Part shown: one piece after another, positions 44,495 through 53,067 of the stretch | Layout: every line of letters begins with the position of its first letter | Numbering within the stretch: the stretch's first letter is position 1 | NCBI GenBank assembly: GCA_003557905.1 | Contig: PWNH01000005.1 | Span: 1 to 54,514 of the forward strand | From: Methanomassiliicoccaceae archaeon | GTDB taxonomy: Archaea; Thermoplasmatota; Thermoplasmata; Methanomassiliicoccales; Methanomethylophilaceae | Direction of reading: 5' to 3' | Length of the DNA: 54,514 nt | Notes under the pieces: generated by a model | The model's database searches: none | Told to the model about the DNA's origin: nothing | The model's input: only the letters and a program-made list of their open reading frames with translations | Program-made: the position numbers and the translations under genes

Positions 44495-46119
44495 ATAGAT
44501 ACGGTATCGCGATAGACATCGGTACGAGCGGCCTACGTTGTCAGGCACTGGACCTTGAAACTGGAAAAGCGGTGTCCACCGCGATAACCACACGTCACCC
44601 GATACCGGGTATGAATGTCATAGACCATGTGAATCATTCCATTGAATCTGGGGCTGACTCGGGCAATCGGTTGATGATCGATGCTTTCAATCGCTTGTTG
44701 CCGCTACTCGATATCGATCTTGGTAAGGTCGAGAGTATTGCAGTTTGTGGTAATCCATTCCAACTATCATTATTCCAGAACATCGAGATCAGAGACCTAG
44801 CCTATGCGGGCAAGTCCATGCTAGAAAGAATCGGGGTCAAACCGGTGAAGAGGGATGGTGCGATTGTTGCAGCAAAGGATCTGGGCCTGATTGGACTTGA
44901 TGGGGCACATGTCATAATCCCTCCCGCTGTCAGCCACGAGATTGGGGCAGATGCCTTGGCAATGTTGTTAGTCACTGGAGCCATGGACGAGGATAAACCT
45001 TGCCTGGTCATCGACTATGGGACGAATGCCGAGATGGCTCTTATCGTGGATGGAGAGGTCTTCACTGGTTCCGCCGCCGCTGGTCCTGCTCTAGAGGGTC
45101 AACAGATCGAAAAAGGCATGTTGGCCGCCCCTGGATGCATCTCAGACCTGGATGTCGTAAAGGACGGATGGAGGAACACCGTACTCGATGATGGTTTCAC
45201 ACCCTGCCAATGCGATCTCGTCGACCCTTCCGATGGTCGTGTGATTGAATCGGGGATGATGCATGGGAGGGCCAAAGGAATCACAGGAACAGGAGTCATA
45301 GCTGCAATATCATGCGGCATCGACACTGGCCTGATGGCCGTACCGAACATCGCCACCCCGGATGGCAAAGCCCACCTTCAAGAGGGGATATGGTTGAAAC
45401 CCAAGGACATAGAGGAGGCGGGTAAGGCCATCGGTGCCATCCGTGCCGGCTATCTTACCCTAATGCGAGAAGCGGGTTTGTGGGTGGAGGATGTGACCAA
45501 ATCATATATGTCCGGTGCTGCCGGCCTTTATGTTGATGCGCATAAGGCTCAGAACATCGGACTTGTGGCTCCAGGCTCGGAAGAGATAGTTCAATTCGGA
45601 AATACCTCATTGGTTTTGGCAAGGCAATTGGTCACTGGGACCCGTAGCCTTGACGAACTGCGCGATTTCGCCAACCGTTTGCGGGCGAAACATTGTATGT
45701 TCGCCACCTCTGACATCTTCAAAGACCTCTATTCCGTTGAGCTCTCCCTATGGTCTTACGGCATGCCCGCATCAGCCTACAATGATATGTTAGACATCTA
45801 CAAAATCCCGCATATACCCATGCGGCCTGTCGAATCAAAGGTTAGAAAGATGGTCATCCGTGACTTACCGGACGTTGATCAGCACGATGTCGTGATATTG
45901 GACGATCCAGGGGTGACACTCTGTGGAGAGATGCCTGATTGCATCATGTGCGGGAAATGCACAGAGATATGCCCGGAGGATGCCATAACGGTCGACGATT
46001 CGACTGGAACCCCGGTGGCCAAAGTCAATTCTGGAAGATGCGCGGGTACCGCCTGTAAACGCTGCGAGTTCAACTGTCCGGTCAAGACCATCCATATAAG
46101 AGATCTGCGGGTCTGTTGA
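44491..46119 (+). CDS. ramA: Reductive activator of corrinoid methyltransferases
   Basis: ATP-dependent iron-sulfur protein that reduces inactive Co(II) corrinoid to Co(I) on MtmC/MtbC-type carriers. 542 aa, close to Methanosarcina RamA (about 540). ASKHA-like ATPase motifs: YGIAIDIGTSGLRCQALD near the start, LVIDYGTNAEMALI near 170, and MSGAAGLYVDAHKAQNIG near 335. The C-terminal ferredoxin domain has CIMCGKCTEICPE and CAGTACKRCEFNCP for two [4Fe-4S] clusters. The start is TTG at 44491, overlapping the pylD stop by 4 nt, with GGTG 8 nt upstream. Linkage with pyl genes suggests joint expression. Confidence 0.95.
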   Translation: MNRYGIAIDIGTSGLRCQALDLETGKAVSTAITTRHPIPGMNVIDHVNHSIESGADSGNRLMIDAFNRLLPLLDIDLGKVESIAVCGNPFQLSLFQNIEIRDLAYAGKSMLERIGVKPVKRDGAIVAAKDLGLIGLDGAHVIIPPAVSHEIGADALAMLLVTGAMDEDKPCLVIDYGTNAEMALIVDGEVFTGSAAAGPALEGQQIEKGMLAAPGCISDLDVVKDGWRNTVLDDGFTPCQCDLVDPSDGRVIESGMMHGRAKGITGTGVIAAISCGIDTGLMAVPNIATPDGKAHLQEGIWLKPKDIEEAGKAIGAIRAGYLTLMREAGLWVEDVTKSYMSGAAGLYVDAHKAQNIGLVAPGSEEIVQFGNTSLVLARQLVTGTRSLDELRDFANRLRAKHCMFATSDIFKDLYSVELSLWSYGMPASAYNDMLDIYKIPHIPMRPVESKVRKMVIRDLPDVDQHDVVILDDPGVTLCGEMPDCIMCGKCTEICPEDAITVDDSTGTPVAKVNSGRCAGTACKRCEFNCPVKTIHIRDLRVC

Positions 46120-46128
46120 AAGAGCCGT

Positions 46129-46740
46129 TCATCCGATACTTTCCTTAACCCTAGACAGGGCATCCCTTAGCAACTCGTAACCACCGACCGTCTCCTCATG
46201 CCTGAGATTCATCTCTTTAGCGAAGTTTTTTGATAGGTCCATGAGGTGAGGGCGATCACCCGCACCAGTATCGATGAACAGACAGCGCGAGTAACCATCG
46301 AACATCATTAGCAGTAGTTCCTTGGGATCAATCTTATCGGCCACCAGATCGAGCTTCAATTCCTTTATCGCCCCATCCACACCTTCCTTGGCCCAACCTG
46401 GGGAGTTGAACCATGTCCCAGGGCAATGGGAACGCTCCTCCTCATATCTCTCCGGTGTTAGGAATACGCCGATACAGTCATCCGTGTGCATCATCTCGGC
46501 GGGGACATGGATATGGTCCAACACCCCCTCCAAAGACTGGCAATAGCAATAACCCAATAGTATCCCATCGACTTTGTCGGTCAGTGAATTCGCTTTTTTT
46601 ATTACTTCATCCCTGAGACGTTCCGGCTCATTATGCAACGCCAGTTCTAGGTATTCAATATGGATGATGTCCTCATCATCCGCGATCAACTGGTCGAGCT
46701 CCTCTTTGAAGATCTCGCATGCTATCACGCCTATGCGCAT
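46129..46740 (-). CDS. DUF1638 protein
   Basis: 203 aa. MRIGVIACEIFKEEL at the start, VDGILLGYCYCQSLEGV near 70, then HTDDCIGVFLTPERY and CPGTWFNSPGW near 115 place it in the DUF1638 family, which is often found beside corrinoid methyltransferase genes; its function is not established. The frame is open 12 codons further, but MRIGV is the family start, at 46740. Several cysteines (YCYC, DDC, HCPG) could bind a metal or cluster. It is convergent with ramA. Confidence 0.85.
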   Translation of the reverse strand: MRIGVIACEIFKEELDQLIADDEDIIHIEYLELALHNEPERLRDEVIKKANSLTDKVDGILLGYCYCQSLEGVLDHIHVPAEMMHTDDCIGVFLTPERYEEERSHCPGTWFNSPGWAKEGVDGAIKELKLDLVADKIDPKELLLMMFDGYSRCLFIDTGAGDRPHLMDLSKNFAKEMNLRHEETVGGYELLRDALSRVKESIG

Positions 46741-46972
46741 GATAACAAGCCCCCTGCCTCTTGGATTGGTTTCCACACCGCGTTCTTATACTATATCGTG
46801 AACGAATCCGAGGTTATAGGATGTGCATCCGTGGCCTCCATAAGTTTATCGAAGTAACGCATGGAACCGTATTGTTTTGAGGAGTATCTATTGTTTATTA
46901 TTGTTGGGCACATCTTCGGGCCTGTAATCGTTAATCGCATACCCTAAATATTCATTGATAGATGACCAGGAT

Positions 46973-47521
46973 ATGACTGGCATGGAGGAAATCATCAAAA
47001 AATTACAATCGATGGAGGGCGTTAATCATGTCCTTGTTCTCGATGAGGAATTACTTGCGGAACTCCGTAGCGAGGAGTCAAAAGTAAAAGCAGTCATGAA
47101 CATCGGAGTGAAGAACGAAGGGTTCTCAGAGTCAATAATGAGAGAACACGTAATATGTATCATAAAAGATTCCAGATTCCGACCTCCGCCCGAACCAACC
47201 GTGGTTTTGATGAGTGATACAGGACAAGTCACGGGGATGGAGGTCTTTCCGCATCAACGGGAAAATTTTGAAGGTAGGAAGGACGTGCTGTGGCTCACTC
47301 CCGATTTCGCTGTCTTCACAAGCATTAATGATGGCAGCAAGGAGTTCTTCATAATGCCGCCGGTCAGTTTCCCTGAGCTTCATGAAGGGATAGGTTGTAA
47401 AGACGTTGTCTCCTGCAGCCCCTCCCCCACCAGCGACCTGATGATAAAGGAGAGGCATGGACTCGATGACGACCCGAAGCTGGCTAGTATACTGGTGGGT
47501 TTCAATAGTTCCGAGAATTGA
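46973..47521 (+). CDS. Hypothetical protein
   Basis: 182 aa, unrecognised; soluble, no membrane segment. It begins MTGMEEIIKKLQSMEGVNHV. The middle has ICIIKDSRFRPPPEPTVVLM and the C-terminal third FFIMPPVSFPELHEGIGCKD. The frame opens at a TTG (46955), but the TATA-like CTAAATATT (46944-46952) would start transcription near 46973, so a leaderless ATG at 46973 is chosen. It is divergent from the DUF1638 gene and converges on mtbA, so a role linked to methylamine use is possible but unproven. Confidence 0.65.
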   Translation: MTGMEEIIKKLQSMEGVNHVLVLDEELLAELRSEESKVKAVMNIGVKNEGFSESIMREHVICIIKDSRFRPPPEPTVVLMSDTGQVTGMEVFPHQRENFEGRKDVLWLTPDFAVFTSINDGSKEFFIMPPVSFPELHEGIGCKDVVSCSPSPTSDLMIKERHGLDDDPKLASILVGFNSSEN

Positions 47522-47552
47522 TCGGAATAAAAGAAAAGAAAAAGTTTGGTGG

Positions 47553-48578
47553 TCAGCCTTTCACTGACTTGACGAGAGCCATCAGGTTCTCGTTGGAAAT
47601 TAGAGCCGAAAGGCCACAACCGGGTGAAACGACGTTTATACCGGATGCGGCGACGGCCTTTCCATGTTGGATACAATCCTCAGGAGTGCCCTGCAGTAGC
47701 GGGTGGACCACACCGACGTTGCCCACCAAAGGCACACGCCCGGCCACCTTTTCTACGGCTTTGACAGGGTCGACCTTCTCTTCTATAGATAACGCATTGG
47801 CTCCGGTGGATATCATCTGATCCAGTATCGGATATGTGTTTCCACAGATATGCAGACAGGACATGGCGCCTTTCAGTTTCTTGTATCCTCCTTGAAGATA
47901 CGGTGCTGCGAACTCCTCAAACATCTCCGGTGAAAGGAGATCGCAGGAAGCGGTCGGCTCACTCATCTGAATAACGTCTGCTCCGGCGTCAGACAATGCC
48001 TGGCTGAAATAATCCGTTATCTCAGCAGCCGCCTTGACCCATTTTCCAACCTCGTCGGGAGACATTATGATACCGAAAACAAGGTTCTCGGTGTCCACAA
48101 GATGTCCTGCCAGGGTGAATGGGCCTGTATTACCGGCTATGACCGGATAGCGGTCCCCGTACTCTTTGACAAGGATTTCAACAGCATCGAGTATGACCTT
48201 CGGCCTACCCTGACTCACAACATCCTCAGGAGCCAGAAGGTCAGGTTCCTCCTTGGCCTTGTAAGCTCCTTTGAAAGGATGGCTCTTCAGCATCGGTTGC
48301 GAATTCTGTTTTCCGGGATCCACCTCGGCACCGAGCACCTCGGCCTCAGAAGTGAGGCAGAATGTGGCCCTTACGGCTTCAAAGCCGAGGATGTCTGCCT
48401 GACCTGCACTTAATTTTGCCATCAGGCGAGGATCGGAATGGGCTTCTGGCCAGTAGACGCCGAGCGCCTCCATCTGGCCGATTGTCGCACTCTGGGTGAA
48501 AACGGCCACCGGAGGACGATCTAGCTCCTCCATCCTCAAAGCCGCTAGCACTCTTTCTCTGGGTGTCATTTCTGTCAT
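47553..48578 (-). CDS. mtbA: Methylcobamide:CoM methyltransferase
   Basis: Zinc enzyme that moves the methyl group from methylated MtmC/MtbC to coenzyme M, giving methyl-CoM for methanogenesis. 341 aa of the uroporphyrinogen-decarboxylase fold. Marks: RERVLAALRMEELDRPPVAV at the start, MSEPTASCDLLSPEMFEEF near 205, and the zinc ligands His and Cys in LHICGNT and a Cys in PGCGLS. MtaA, the methanol-side homologue, is the close alternative; the amine-gene setting favours MtbA. GGAG precedes the ATG by about 10 nt. It lies about 110 nt after the hydantoinase-like gene. Confidence 0.92.
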   Translation of the reverse strand: MTEMTPRERVLAALRMEELDRPPVAVFTQSATIGQMEALGVYWPEAHSDPRLMAKLSAGQADILGFEAVRATFCLTSEAEVLGAEVDPGKQNSQPMLKSHPFKGAYKAKEEPDLLAPEDVVSQGRPKVILDAVEILVKEYGDRYPVIAGNTGPFTLAGHLVDTENLVFGIIMSPDEVGKWVKAAAEITDYFSQALSDAGADVIQMSEPTASCDLLSPEMFEEFAAPYLQGGYKKLKGAMSCLHICGNTYPILDQMISTGANALSIEEKVDPVKAVEKVAGRVPLVGNVGVVHPLLQGTPEDCIQHGKAVAASGINVVSPGCGLSALISNENLMALVKSVKG

Positions 48579-48590
48579 TCAAAACAGCTC

Positions 48591-48695
48591 CTATTTCTCT
48601 TTCGGAAGTAATGGGTTTCCACCAGCCCATAGGCTGGTGTAAGATTCTTTGGCTGACGTTGAGCTTGATATTCCTTGACGGGTCGACTCAAACAT
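48591..48695 (-). CDS. Possible small ORF ending in UAG before mtbA
   Basis: ATG at 48695 has GGAGG 6 nt upstream, inside the 3' end of the hydantoinase-like gene. The frame codes 34 residues (MFESTRQGISSS..., ending LPKEK) and stops at UAG 48593-48591. If read through, it adds Pyl-ELF and ends in UGA 48581-48579, directly before the mtbA ATG. The UAG is also part of the mtbA Shine-Dalgarno (TAGGAG), an ordinary reason for its presence. Coding is not proven; codon content is unremarkable. Confidence 0.4.
   Translation of the reverse strand: MFESTRQGISSSTSAKESYTSLWAGGNPLLPKEK
48620..48639 (-). promoter_or_regulatory. Perfect hairpin upstream of mtbA
   Basis: CACCAGCC and GGCTGGTG form an 8-bp stem around 4 nt, within the small ORF and about 42 nt before the mtbA ATG. 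No T tract follows, so it is more likely an mRNA processing or translation element than a terminator. Confidence 0.5.
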
Positions 48696-50712
48696 TTGAT
48701 CCCTCCGTTGTGTGAGAATCTCCGTTATCCGGTTTACCCATCGCTGTGGCCACAACTTTGGTTCCGATGTAAAGTCCCTTCCCGTTTCCGTAGCCGAAGT
48801 CACCGAACTCGTCCTCGAACGAAATTTCGGCTTCTGGATTGTTAGCTCCTGCCGATAAGGCCATCTCCAACACCTTGGACCGAACATAGTCCAATGAGAA
48901 ATCCTTGGCAGCGGATAACGTGGGAAAATCCTTACGTCCCTCTAAGGTGAATACCATACAGGGACAATCCTCACTGGCACTCAATCCCTTCTTCGGCTTG
49001 ATCATCATCTCCAGCCTCTCTACGACGCTGGATGCGATGGCCCCGATGGCGTTCCCGACCTCGGAGTGCTCGGGCAGCGGCATACTCGTACGGAATCTAT
49101 CCGCAACATCCGGGAGGTATGCCCCTGCAGGAGCCCCTATGCCGATTATCGGTTTATCGAGATGCAGCACCATGGCGAAATCCTTCCCTTTGTGGCCTTT
49201 GGAAGCCATGTCGACGAATCTTGTCGCCAGCTTGCATTCTGGAATCAGTCCGGAATCATCAGCGGTCAATTTCATGAGTGCTGATTCAGCAATCTTGTCT
49301 ATCGCCGCCGAACGGACCATATTACAGAAATCCTCCTCGGTGATTCCCAATAACTTCGCCTGTATCCGGGCGCCTGTCTTTGAGGCCGAGGAGTCATATT
49401 TGACGTAGAGCCCCAACGAATGCATGGCATCTGTGGGTGTGAAACCTATCCGGGAAATCAAACCCATCCCCTCAAGATGGCTTATACTGTAGTTATGGGG
49501 GTCGAAACCGGTATGTAGTCCCAGGTCGAAGATGTTGCATGGACCCTTCTCGAGGAAATTCAATATTCTATCATCGATCTCGGTCAGACTCGCCTTAAAG
49601 GTTCTTTTGTTCAAAACTATGAACTCAGCCAGTTGAGGGATCTTATCAGGGTTGTAGGCCCTGCCTTTGAGCCGGGGGGGGTTTCGTTCAATCTCCTCTA
49701 AAGCATCCATCAGTCCGGGGTACTTGGGAACCCCGATACATAGCGGCGTTACACGTAGAGATGAGAGTCTGATGTCATTCTTGGAAACGATTACCCGGCT
49801 GTCGCCCCCGATACCGGACGTCATCACGTCCACAGCCCTGACACGGGTCCTCCAACCTCCGATCATGGCGCCCTCGTCATCAACGGACGGCATTCCTTCA
49901 CGGAGGATGCCGATATCGGTGGTGGTGCCGCCGACATCGATCGGCATAGCGGAGTCCTTGCCGGTGAGGTATCTTGCACCGACCATACTGGCAGCAGGTC
50001 CTGAAAGGACTGTTTCGATCGGTCTTTTCAAAGCCATTGCTTCACTCATGAAGGATCCGTCACCCTTCACCACCATGAGCGGGGCATTCACATCGGCTGA
50101 ATGCAACACCTGTTTGACCGCGACCATCAGCTCTTTTATGGTCGGTATCAATCGTGCATTGAGTACGGCGGTCACAGCCCGCTCATAGAATCCAAGTTGT
50201 GACGACAGTTCGTGTCCACAGACTACGGGAAGGCCGCTCAGTTCGTCAATTATGTCCCGAGCAGAAATCTCGTGTTCTGGATTCCTGACGCTAAGCAGGG
50301 CAGATACTGCGAATGCTTCCACATCATCCTTCACCTTCTCAACGAATGCTCTAACCGCCTTATAATCGAAAACTGCCTGGGGAGAGCCGTTGAGATAATG
50401 CCCTCCCTCCACCTCGATAAGGTGTTCAACGGGCATCTTCTCACGGCTTTCCATGCCAATTAGTATCAGGGCTACCCTTCCACCCTTACCTTCAACTATG
50501 GAGTTTGTTGCCAATGTGGATGATAATGAGACAAGCCCTACTTCCTTGAACAGTGATTGATTCAAAGATGAGAGGGATTCCTGAATCCCTATGACAAGGT
50601 TCTCCCTAGTCGTCAATGCCTTAGCCTTGCTAAGCACATTGCCAGAGGAGAGGTCCAAAATCACCGAGTCAGTATAGGTTCCTCCGGTGTCGATTCCCAA
50701 ACCTATGGTCAT
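48688..50712 (-). CDS. Hydantoinase/oxoprolinase A-like ATPase, alone
   Basis: 674 aa. The N-terminal Hydant_A_N part (GLGIDTGGTYTDSVILD, LSSTLATNSIVEGKGGRVAL) and the Hydantoinase_A part (PIDVGGTTTDIGILREG, SGIGGDSR near 280) are clear. Residues about 375-460 look like a winged-helix insert (ILNFLEKGPCNIFDLG), and the C-terminus has a second ASKHA lobe (IIGIGAPAGAYLPDV). Known family members open ATP-dependent lactam rings with a B subunit, which is absent here. Set between mtbB and mtbA, it may help corrinoid reactivation or another methylamine step; that is inference. GGAGG precedes the ATG by 10 nt. Confidence 0.85.
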   Translation of the reverse strand: MTIGLGIDTGGTYTDSVILDLSSGNVLSKAKALTTRENLVIGIQESLSSLNQSLFKEVGLVSLSSTLATNSIVEGKGGRVALILIGMESREKMPVEHLIEVEGGHYLNGSPQAVFDYKAVRAFVEKVKDDVEAFAVSALLSVRNPEHEISARDIIDELSGLPVVCGHELSSQLGFYERAVTAVLNARLIPTIKELMVAVKQVLHSADVNAPLMVVKGDGSFMSEAMALKRPIETVLSGPAASMVGARYLTGKDSAMPIDVGGTTTDIGILREGMPSVDDEGAMIGGWRTRVRAVDVMTSGIGGDSRVIVSKNDIRLSSLRVTPLCIGVPKYPGLMDALEEIERNPPRLKGRAYNPDKIPQLAEFIVLNKRTFKASLTEIDDRILNFLEKGPCNIFDLGLHTGFDPHNYSISHLEGMGLISRIGFTPTDAMHSLGLYVKYDSSASKTGARIQAKLLGITEEDFCNMVRSAAIDKIAESALMKLTADDSGLIPECKLATRFVDMASKGHKGKDFAMVLHLDKPIIGIGAPAGAYLPDVADRFRTSMPLPEHSEVGNAIGAIASSVVERLEMMIKPKKGLSASEDCPCMVFTLEGRKDFPTLSAAKDFSLDYVRSKVLEMALSAGANNPEAEISFEDEFGDFGYGNGKGLYIGTKVVATAMGKPDNGDSHTTEGSNV

Positions 50713-50834
50713 TTCTTAATTCCCTCCTTATCATCAATCATTCTATGTTGTATCTATCGCTCATATTTTGGCGGAACGCGAATCATCATCTTGAAGCAAA
50801 TGGCTTACATTATTGGGGATTGTAATGGGTTTGT

Positions 50835-50869
50835 AAAGGGGCGGCCGCATGGAGGACAACCGCCTTTTT
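50835..50869 (-). terminator. Hairpin after mtbB
   Basis: In the minus-strand transcript GGCGG pairs with CCGCC (50864-50860 with 50844-50840) about 13 nt after the mtbB stop, flanked by AAAAA and CCTTT. It may reduce read-through from mtbBC into the hydantoinase-like gene. The T tract is short, so termination is uncertain. Confidence 0.35.
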
Positions 50870-50876
50870 GGACCCC

Positions 50877-52283
50877 TCAAGACTTAAGCTGCCTCCTGAA
50901 TTTTTCACAGCAGTTTATCTTGATATCCAGGACCTTCTCGATGTTCATCTTTGCCGCTATGCCTTTGGGGGCTCCGGCAACTGAGGTGATGACACCGATA
51001 CCCAATTCCTCCCTGATGTCCCTCATTATGTGCTCATCACTGAGGTCAGCAGGGGTTACACCGAGCTTCTTGGCCACAAATTCCTTCGCCTTCGAAATCT
51101 TCATGTTCTTGGCGAACTCCATCCTCATGACGAGGTCTCCGCCAGCGCGGATGCCGCTCATGCCCGAGGTCATCAAGTGTGCGATCGGCATACCCATAGG
51201 GTCGCCGACCCCAACCTATATGCCGTCGACGCCAGCGATCTCCACCATCGCCTTGCTAGCGTGGGAGACGGCGTCAATGGTTGGTGTCTCGAACATCGGT
51301 ATTCCGCCCACGCCCATACCCATGTTCACATGGACAGGTATGGGGGATTCCTTGACGGATTCCTTGACGAAGGTCACGGCACGGGCAAGATTCCAGGCAC
51401 TGGACTGAGCCGTGCTGGTGTTGATTGCGGGCCCGAAGATGTTGGAGCCGGCCTTGGCCATAAGTTTTGCCTGCTGGTGAGGCCAAAGGCCTGCTAGCAC
51501 CTGACCGTCATATGCTATCTCGCCGTGTAGGCCGAGGACCATCTCCCCTGCCATCCCAGTCTCGATATACATCTCAGGGAACTCTTTACGCAGGGCCTCG
51601 ACGGCCCTTAGAACTCCGAAAAGGTCTCCATCGCCCGCAGCACCGCAGGTGTCGAAATTGGCTCCATCGGATCCAGCCTTCATCATCTTCTGCATTATCC
51701 ATATCATGTCCCGGGTCAGATGGTCTGCTGAATCCTCGGTAGCTTTCTGAGCCTCTTTGATTTTGAAGGCCTTCATAAGGTCTCCAGGATTGTCGAAGGG
51801 TCCATCGGGACGGTAGTACAGACCCATGTTGGGCATGGCACCATAGACCACAGGAACTATCATGTTCTGCTGCACAACCTCCATCGATTGCATCTCCTGG
51901 GCAATGACCGGCTTCACAGGTTTGTAACTGTAGTCGATATGCCCAAGCTCCATGGAGTCGGCACCGAAGGCGCGCTCATGCATCATCATTCCGATCAGAC
52001 GGCTGGAAGGTATCCCCACGCCGCTGTTGCCCTGATCGCCGTCGATGCGTAGAGTTCCAATGTCATGGGTGACAGGAACCTCCATGCCACTCTTGACCCC
52101 GACCATACGGCCAGGGATCATCAGAATCTCCATCAATTCATCAATCTCGTTCGAGTTGAGAACCGGTATGTCTGCAAGATCGGCCGCATCCTCGGAACCT
52201 GCTACGATATCCTCGTAGATTTGATCCTTGGATAGGAAGATCCTCTTACCGTCTCCCATCCTCAATGAGTATTCTTTCACCAT
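50877..52283 (-). CDS. mtbB: Dimethylamine methyltransferase, pyrrolysine-containing (UAG read through)
   Basis: Moves one methyl group from dimethylamine to MtbC. The UAG at 51218-51216 is codon 356 of 468 sense codons, the Pyl position of Methanosarcina MtbB, in context [18 protein letters not shown]. Marks: [20 protein letters not shown] at the start, [55 protein letters not shown] and [12 protein letters not shown]. After the UAG, sense continues in frame to the UGA at 50877. It starts 26 nt after mtbC on the same strand. Confidence 0.97.
51199..51211 (-). promoter_or_regulatory. Short hairpin after the mtbB UAG
   Basis: GGGTC (51211-51207) pairs with GACCC (51203-51199) around a 3-nt loop, beginning 4 nt after the UAG. 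It resembles a minimal PYLIS element, but the sequence also codes for the conserved GVGDP, so conservation alone could explain it. Confidence 0.35.
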
Positions 52284-52309
52284 TTTATTCCCTCCATAAA
52301 ACCCAGGTC

Positions 52310-52957
52310 TCAGATTCCCATCAGCTTATGGACGAGTTTGACCGCCTCACTAGCGTTCTCACTGTATCCATCGGCACCGATCTTATCCGCGTAGGCTTGT
52401 GTGACTGGTGCACCGCCGATGATGACCATGACATCCTTCCGCATCCCTTTCTCGATAAGGGTCTCAATGACCTCTTTCTGAGTCTGCATGGATGTGGTCA
52501 TCAGCGCTGAAAGACCGAGCACGTCAGCATTCCCCTCCTTAACCGCATCCAGGAAGGTTGCGGTCGGAACATCTCTACCAACATCGTTGACTTCGTATCC
52601 AGCACATTGCAGCATGGTCGAGACTATCGATTTCCCGATGTCATGGACATCGCCCTCGACGGTTCCCATGACAACATGACCGCGGTTTCCACCGCTCATG
52701 GTCGCTGCGAGATCCCCCTCGATCAACGCCACGCCTGAAGTCATCGCATTGGCGGCGACCATCACGTGGGGCAGGAAGAGTTTCCCGCGCTCGAATCTGA
52801 TACCCACCTCATGCATACCTTCTGAGAGGGCATCGATAATCTCTTGAGGCGTAATGACGCCTCGGGCAGCTTCAACATTGCTCACGGTCTTGTCCAAATC
52901 GCATTCCACGATGGCATCGACCAAGTTCTTACGTAGGGTTTCCACTTGTCCGTTCAT
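52310..52957 (-). CDS. mtbC: Dimethylamine corrinoid protein
   Basis: 215-aa corrinoid carrier for MtbB, closely related to MtmC in the window. Helical cap (about 1-90), then the B12-binding domain with [17 protein letters not shown] (DxHxxG), [14 protein letters not shown] and [28 protein letters not shown] precedes the ATG by 6 nt. The ATG overlaps the UGA of an upstream leader ORF (AUGA), so its translation may be coupled to that ORF. Assignment to dimethylamine rests on adjacency to mtbB. Confidence 0.95.
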   Translation of the reverse strand: MNGQVETLRKNLVDAIVECDLDKTVSNVEAARGVITPQEIIDALSEGMHEVGIRFERGKLFLPHVMVAANAMTSGVALIEGDLAATMSGGNRGHVVMGTVEGDVHDIGKSIVSTMLQCAGYEVNDVGRDVPTATFLDAVKEGNADVLGLSALMTTSMQTQKEVIETLIEKGMRKDVMVIIGGAPVTQAYADKIGADGYSENASEAVKLVHKLMGI

Positions 52958-53067
52958 GCAAGTCCTCCTTCATCATCCCAAAAAAAGGGTGCGTCGCGTT
53001 CAAACGTCGATGCACCACGGGCATGATGGCAGAGGGCTTGGATGTCGATCTATATTTTGTAGCTCAT
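52954..53067 (-). CDS. Leader ORF with in-frame UAG before mtbC
   Basis: 37 codons. The ATG at 53067 directly follows GGAGGAAGGAG, with the GGAGG core 6 nt from the ATG. Codons 1-5 read MSYKI, codon 6 is UAG (53052-53050), and sense continues IDIQALCHHARG... to ...DDEGGLA and UGA at 52956-52954, whose UG lies inside the mtbC AUG. A hairpin and T7 lie within codons 18-31. If UAG acts as stop, only five residues are made; if read as Pyl, ribosomes traverse the hairpin and end at the mtbC start. I do not recognise the peptide. By chance an open frame of 31 codons would occur roughly one time in four to five, so coding needs proof. Confidence 0.5.
52980..53016 (-). terminator. Hairpin plus T7 inside the leader ORF (candidate attenuator)
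   Basis: In the transcript, GGTGC-A-TCG-A-CGTT pairs with AACG-CGA-C-GCACC (53016 to 52988): 12 pairs with one mismatch and one bulge. Then a C and seven T (52986-52980) follow. This is the form of an intrinsic terminator; archaeal RNA polymerase stops at such T tracts even with a modest hairpin. It lies 28 nt before the mtbC ATG. Confidence 0.6.

Noticed and set aside
50725-50780. Eight-codon ORF (MSDRYNIE) before the hydantoinase-like gene, similar in start to the mtbC leader ORF
   Set aside because: It has no ribosome site and ends in UGA, so it does not share the UAG logic; only the downstream motif similarity was kept as a finding.
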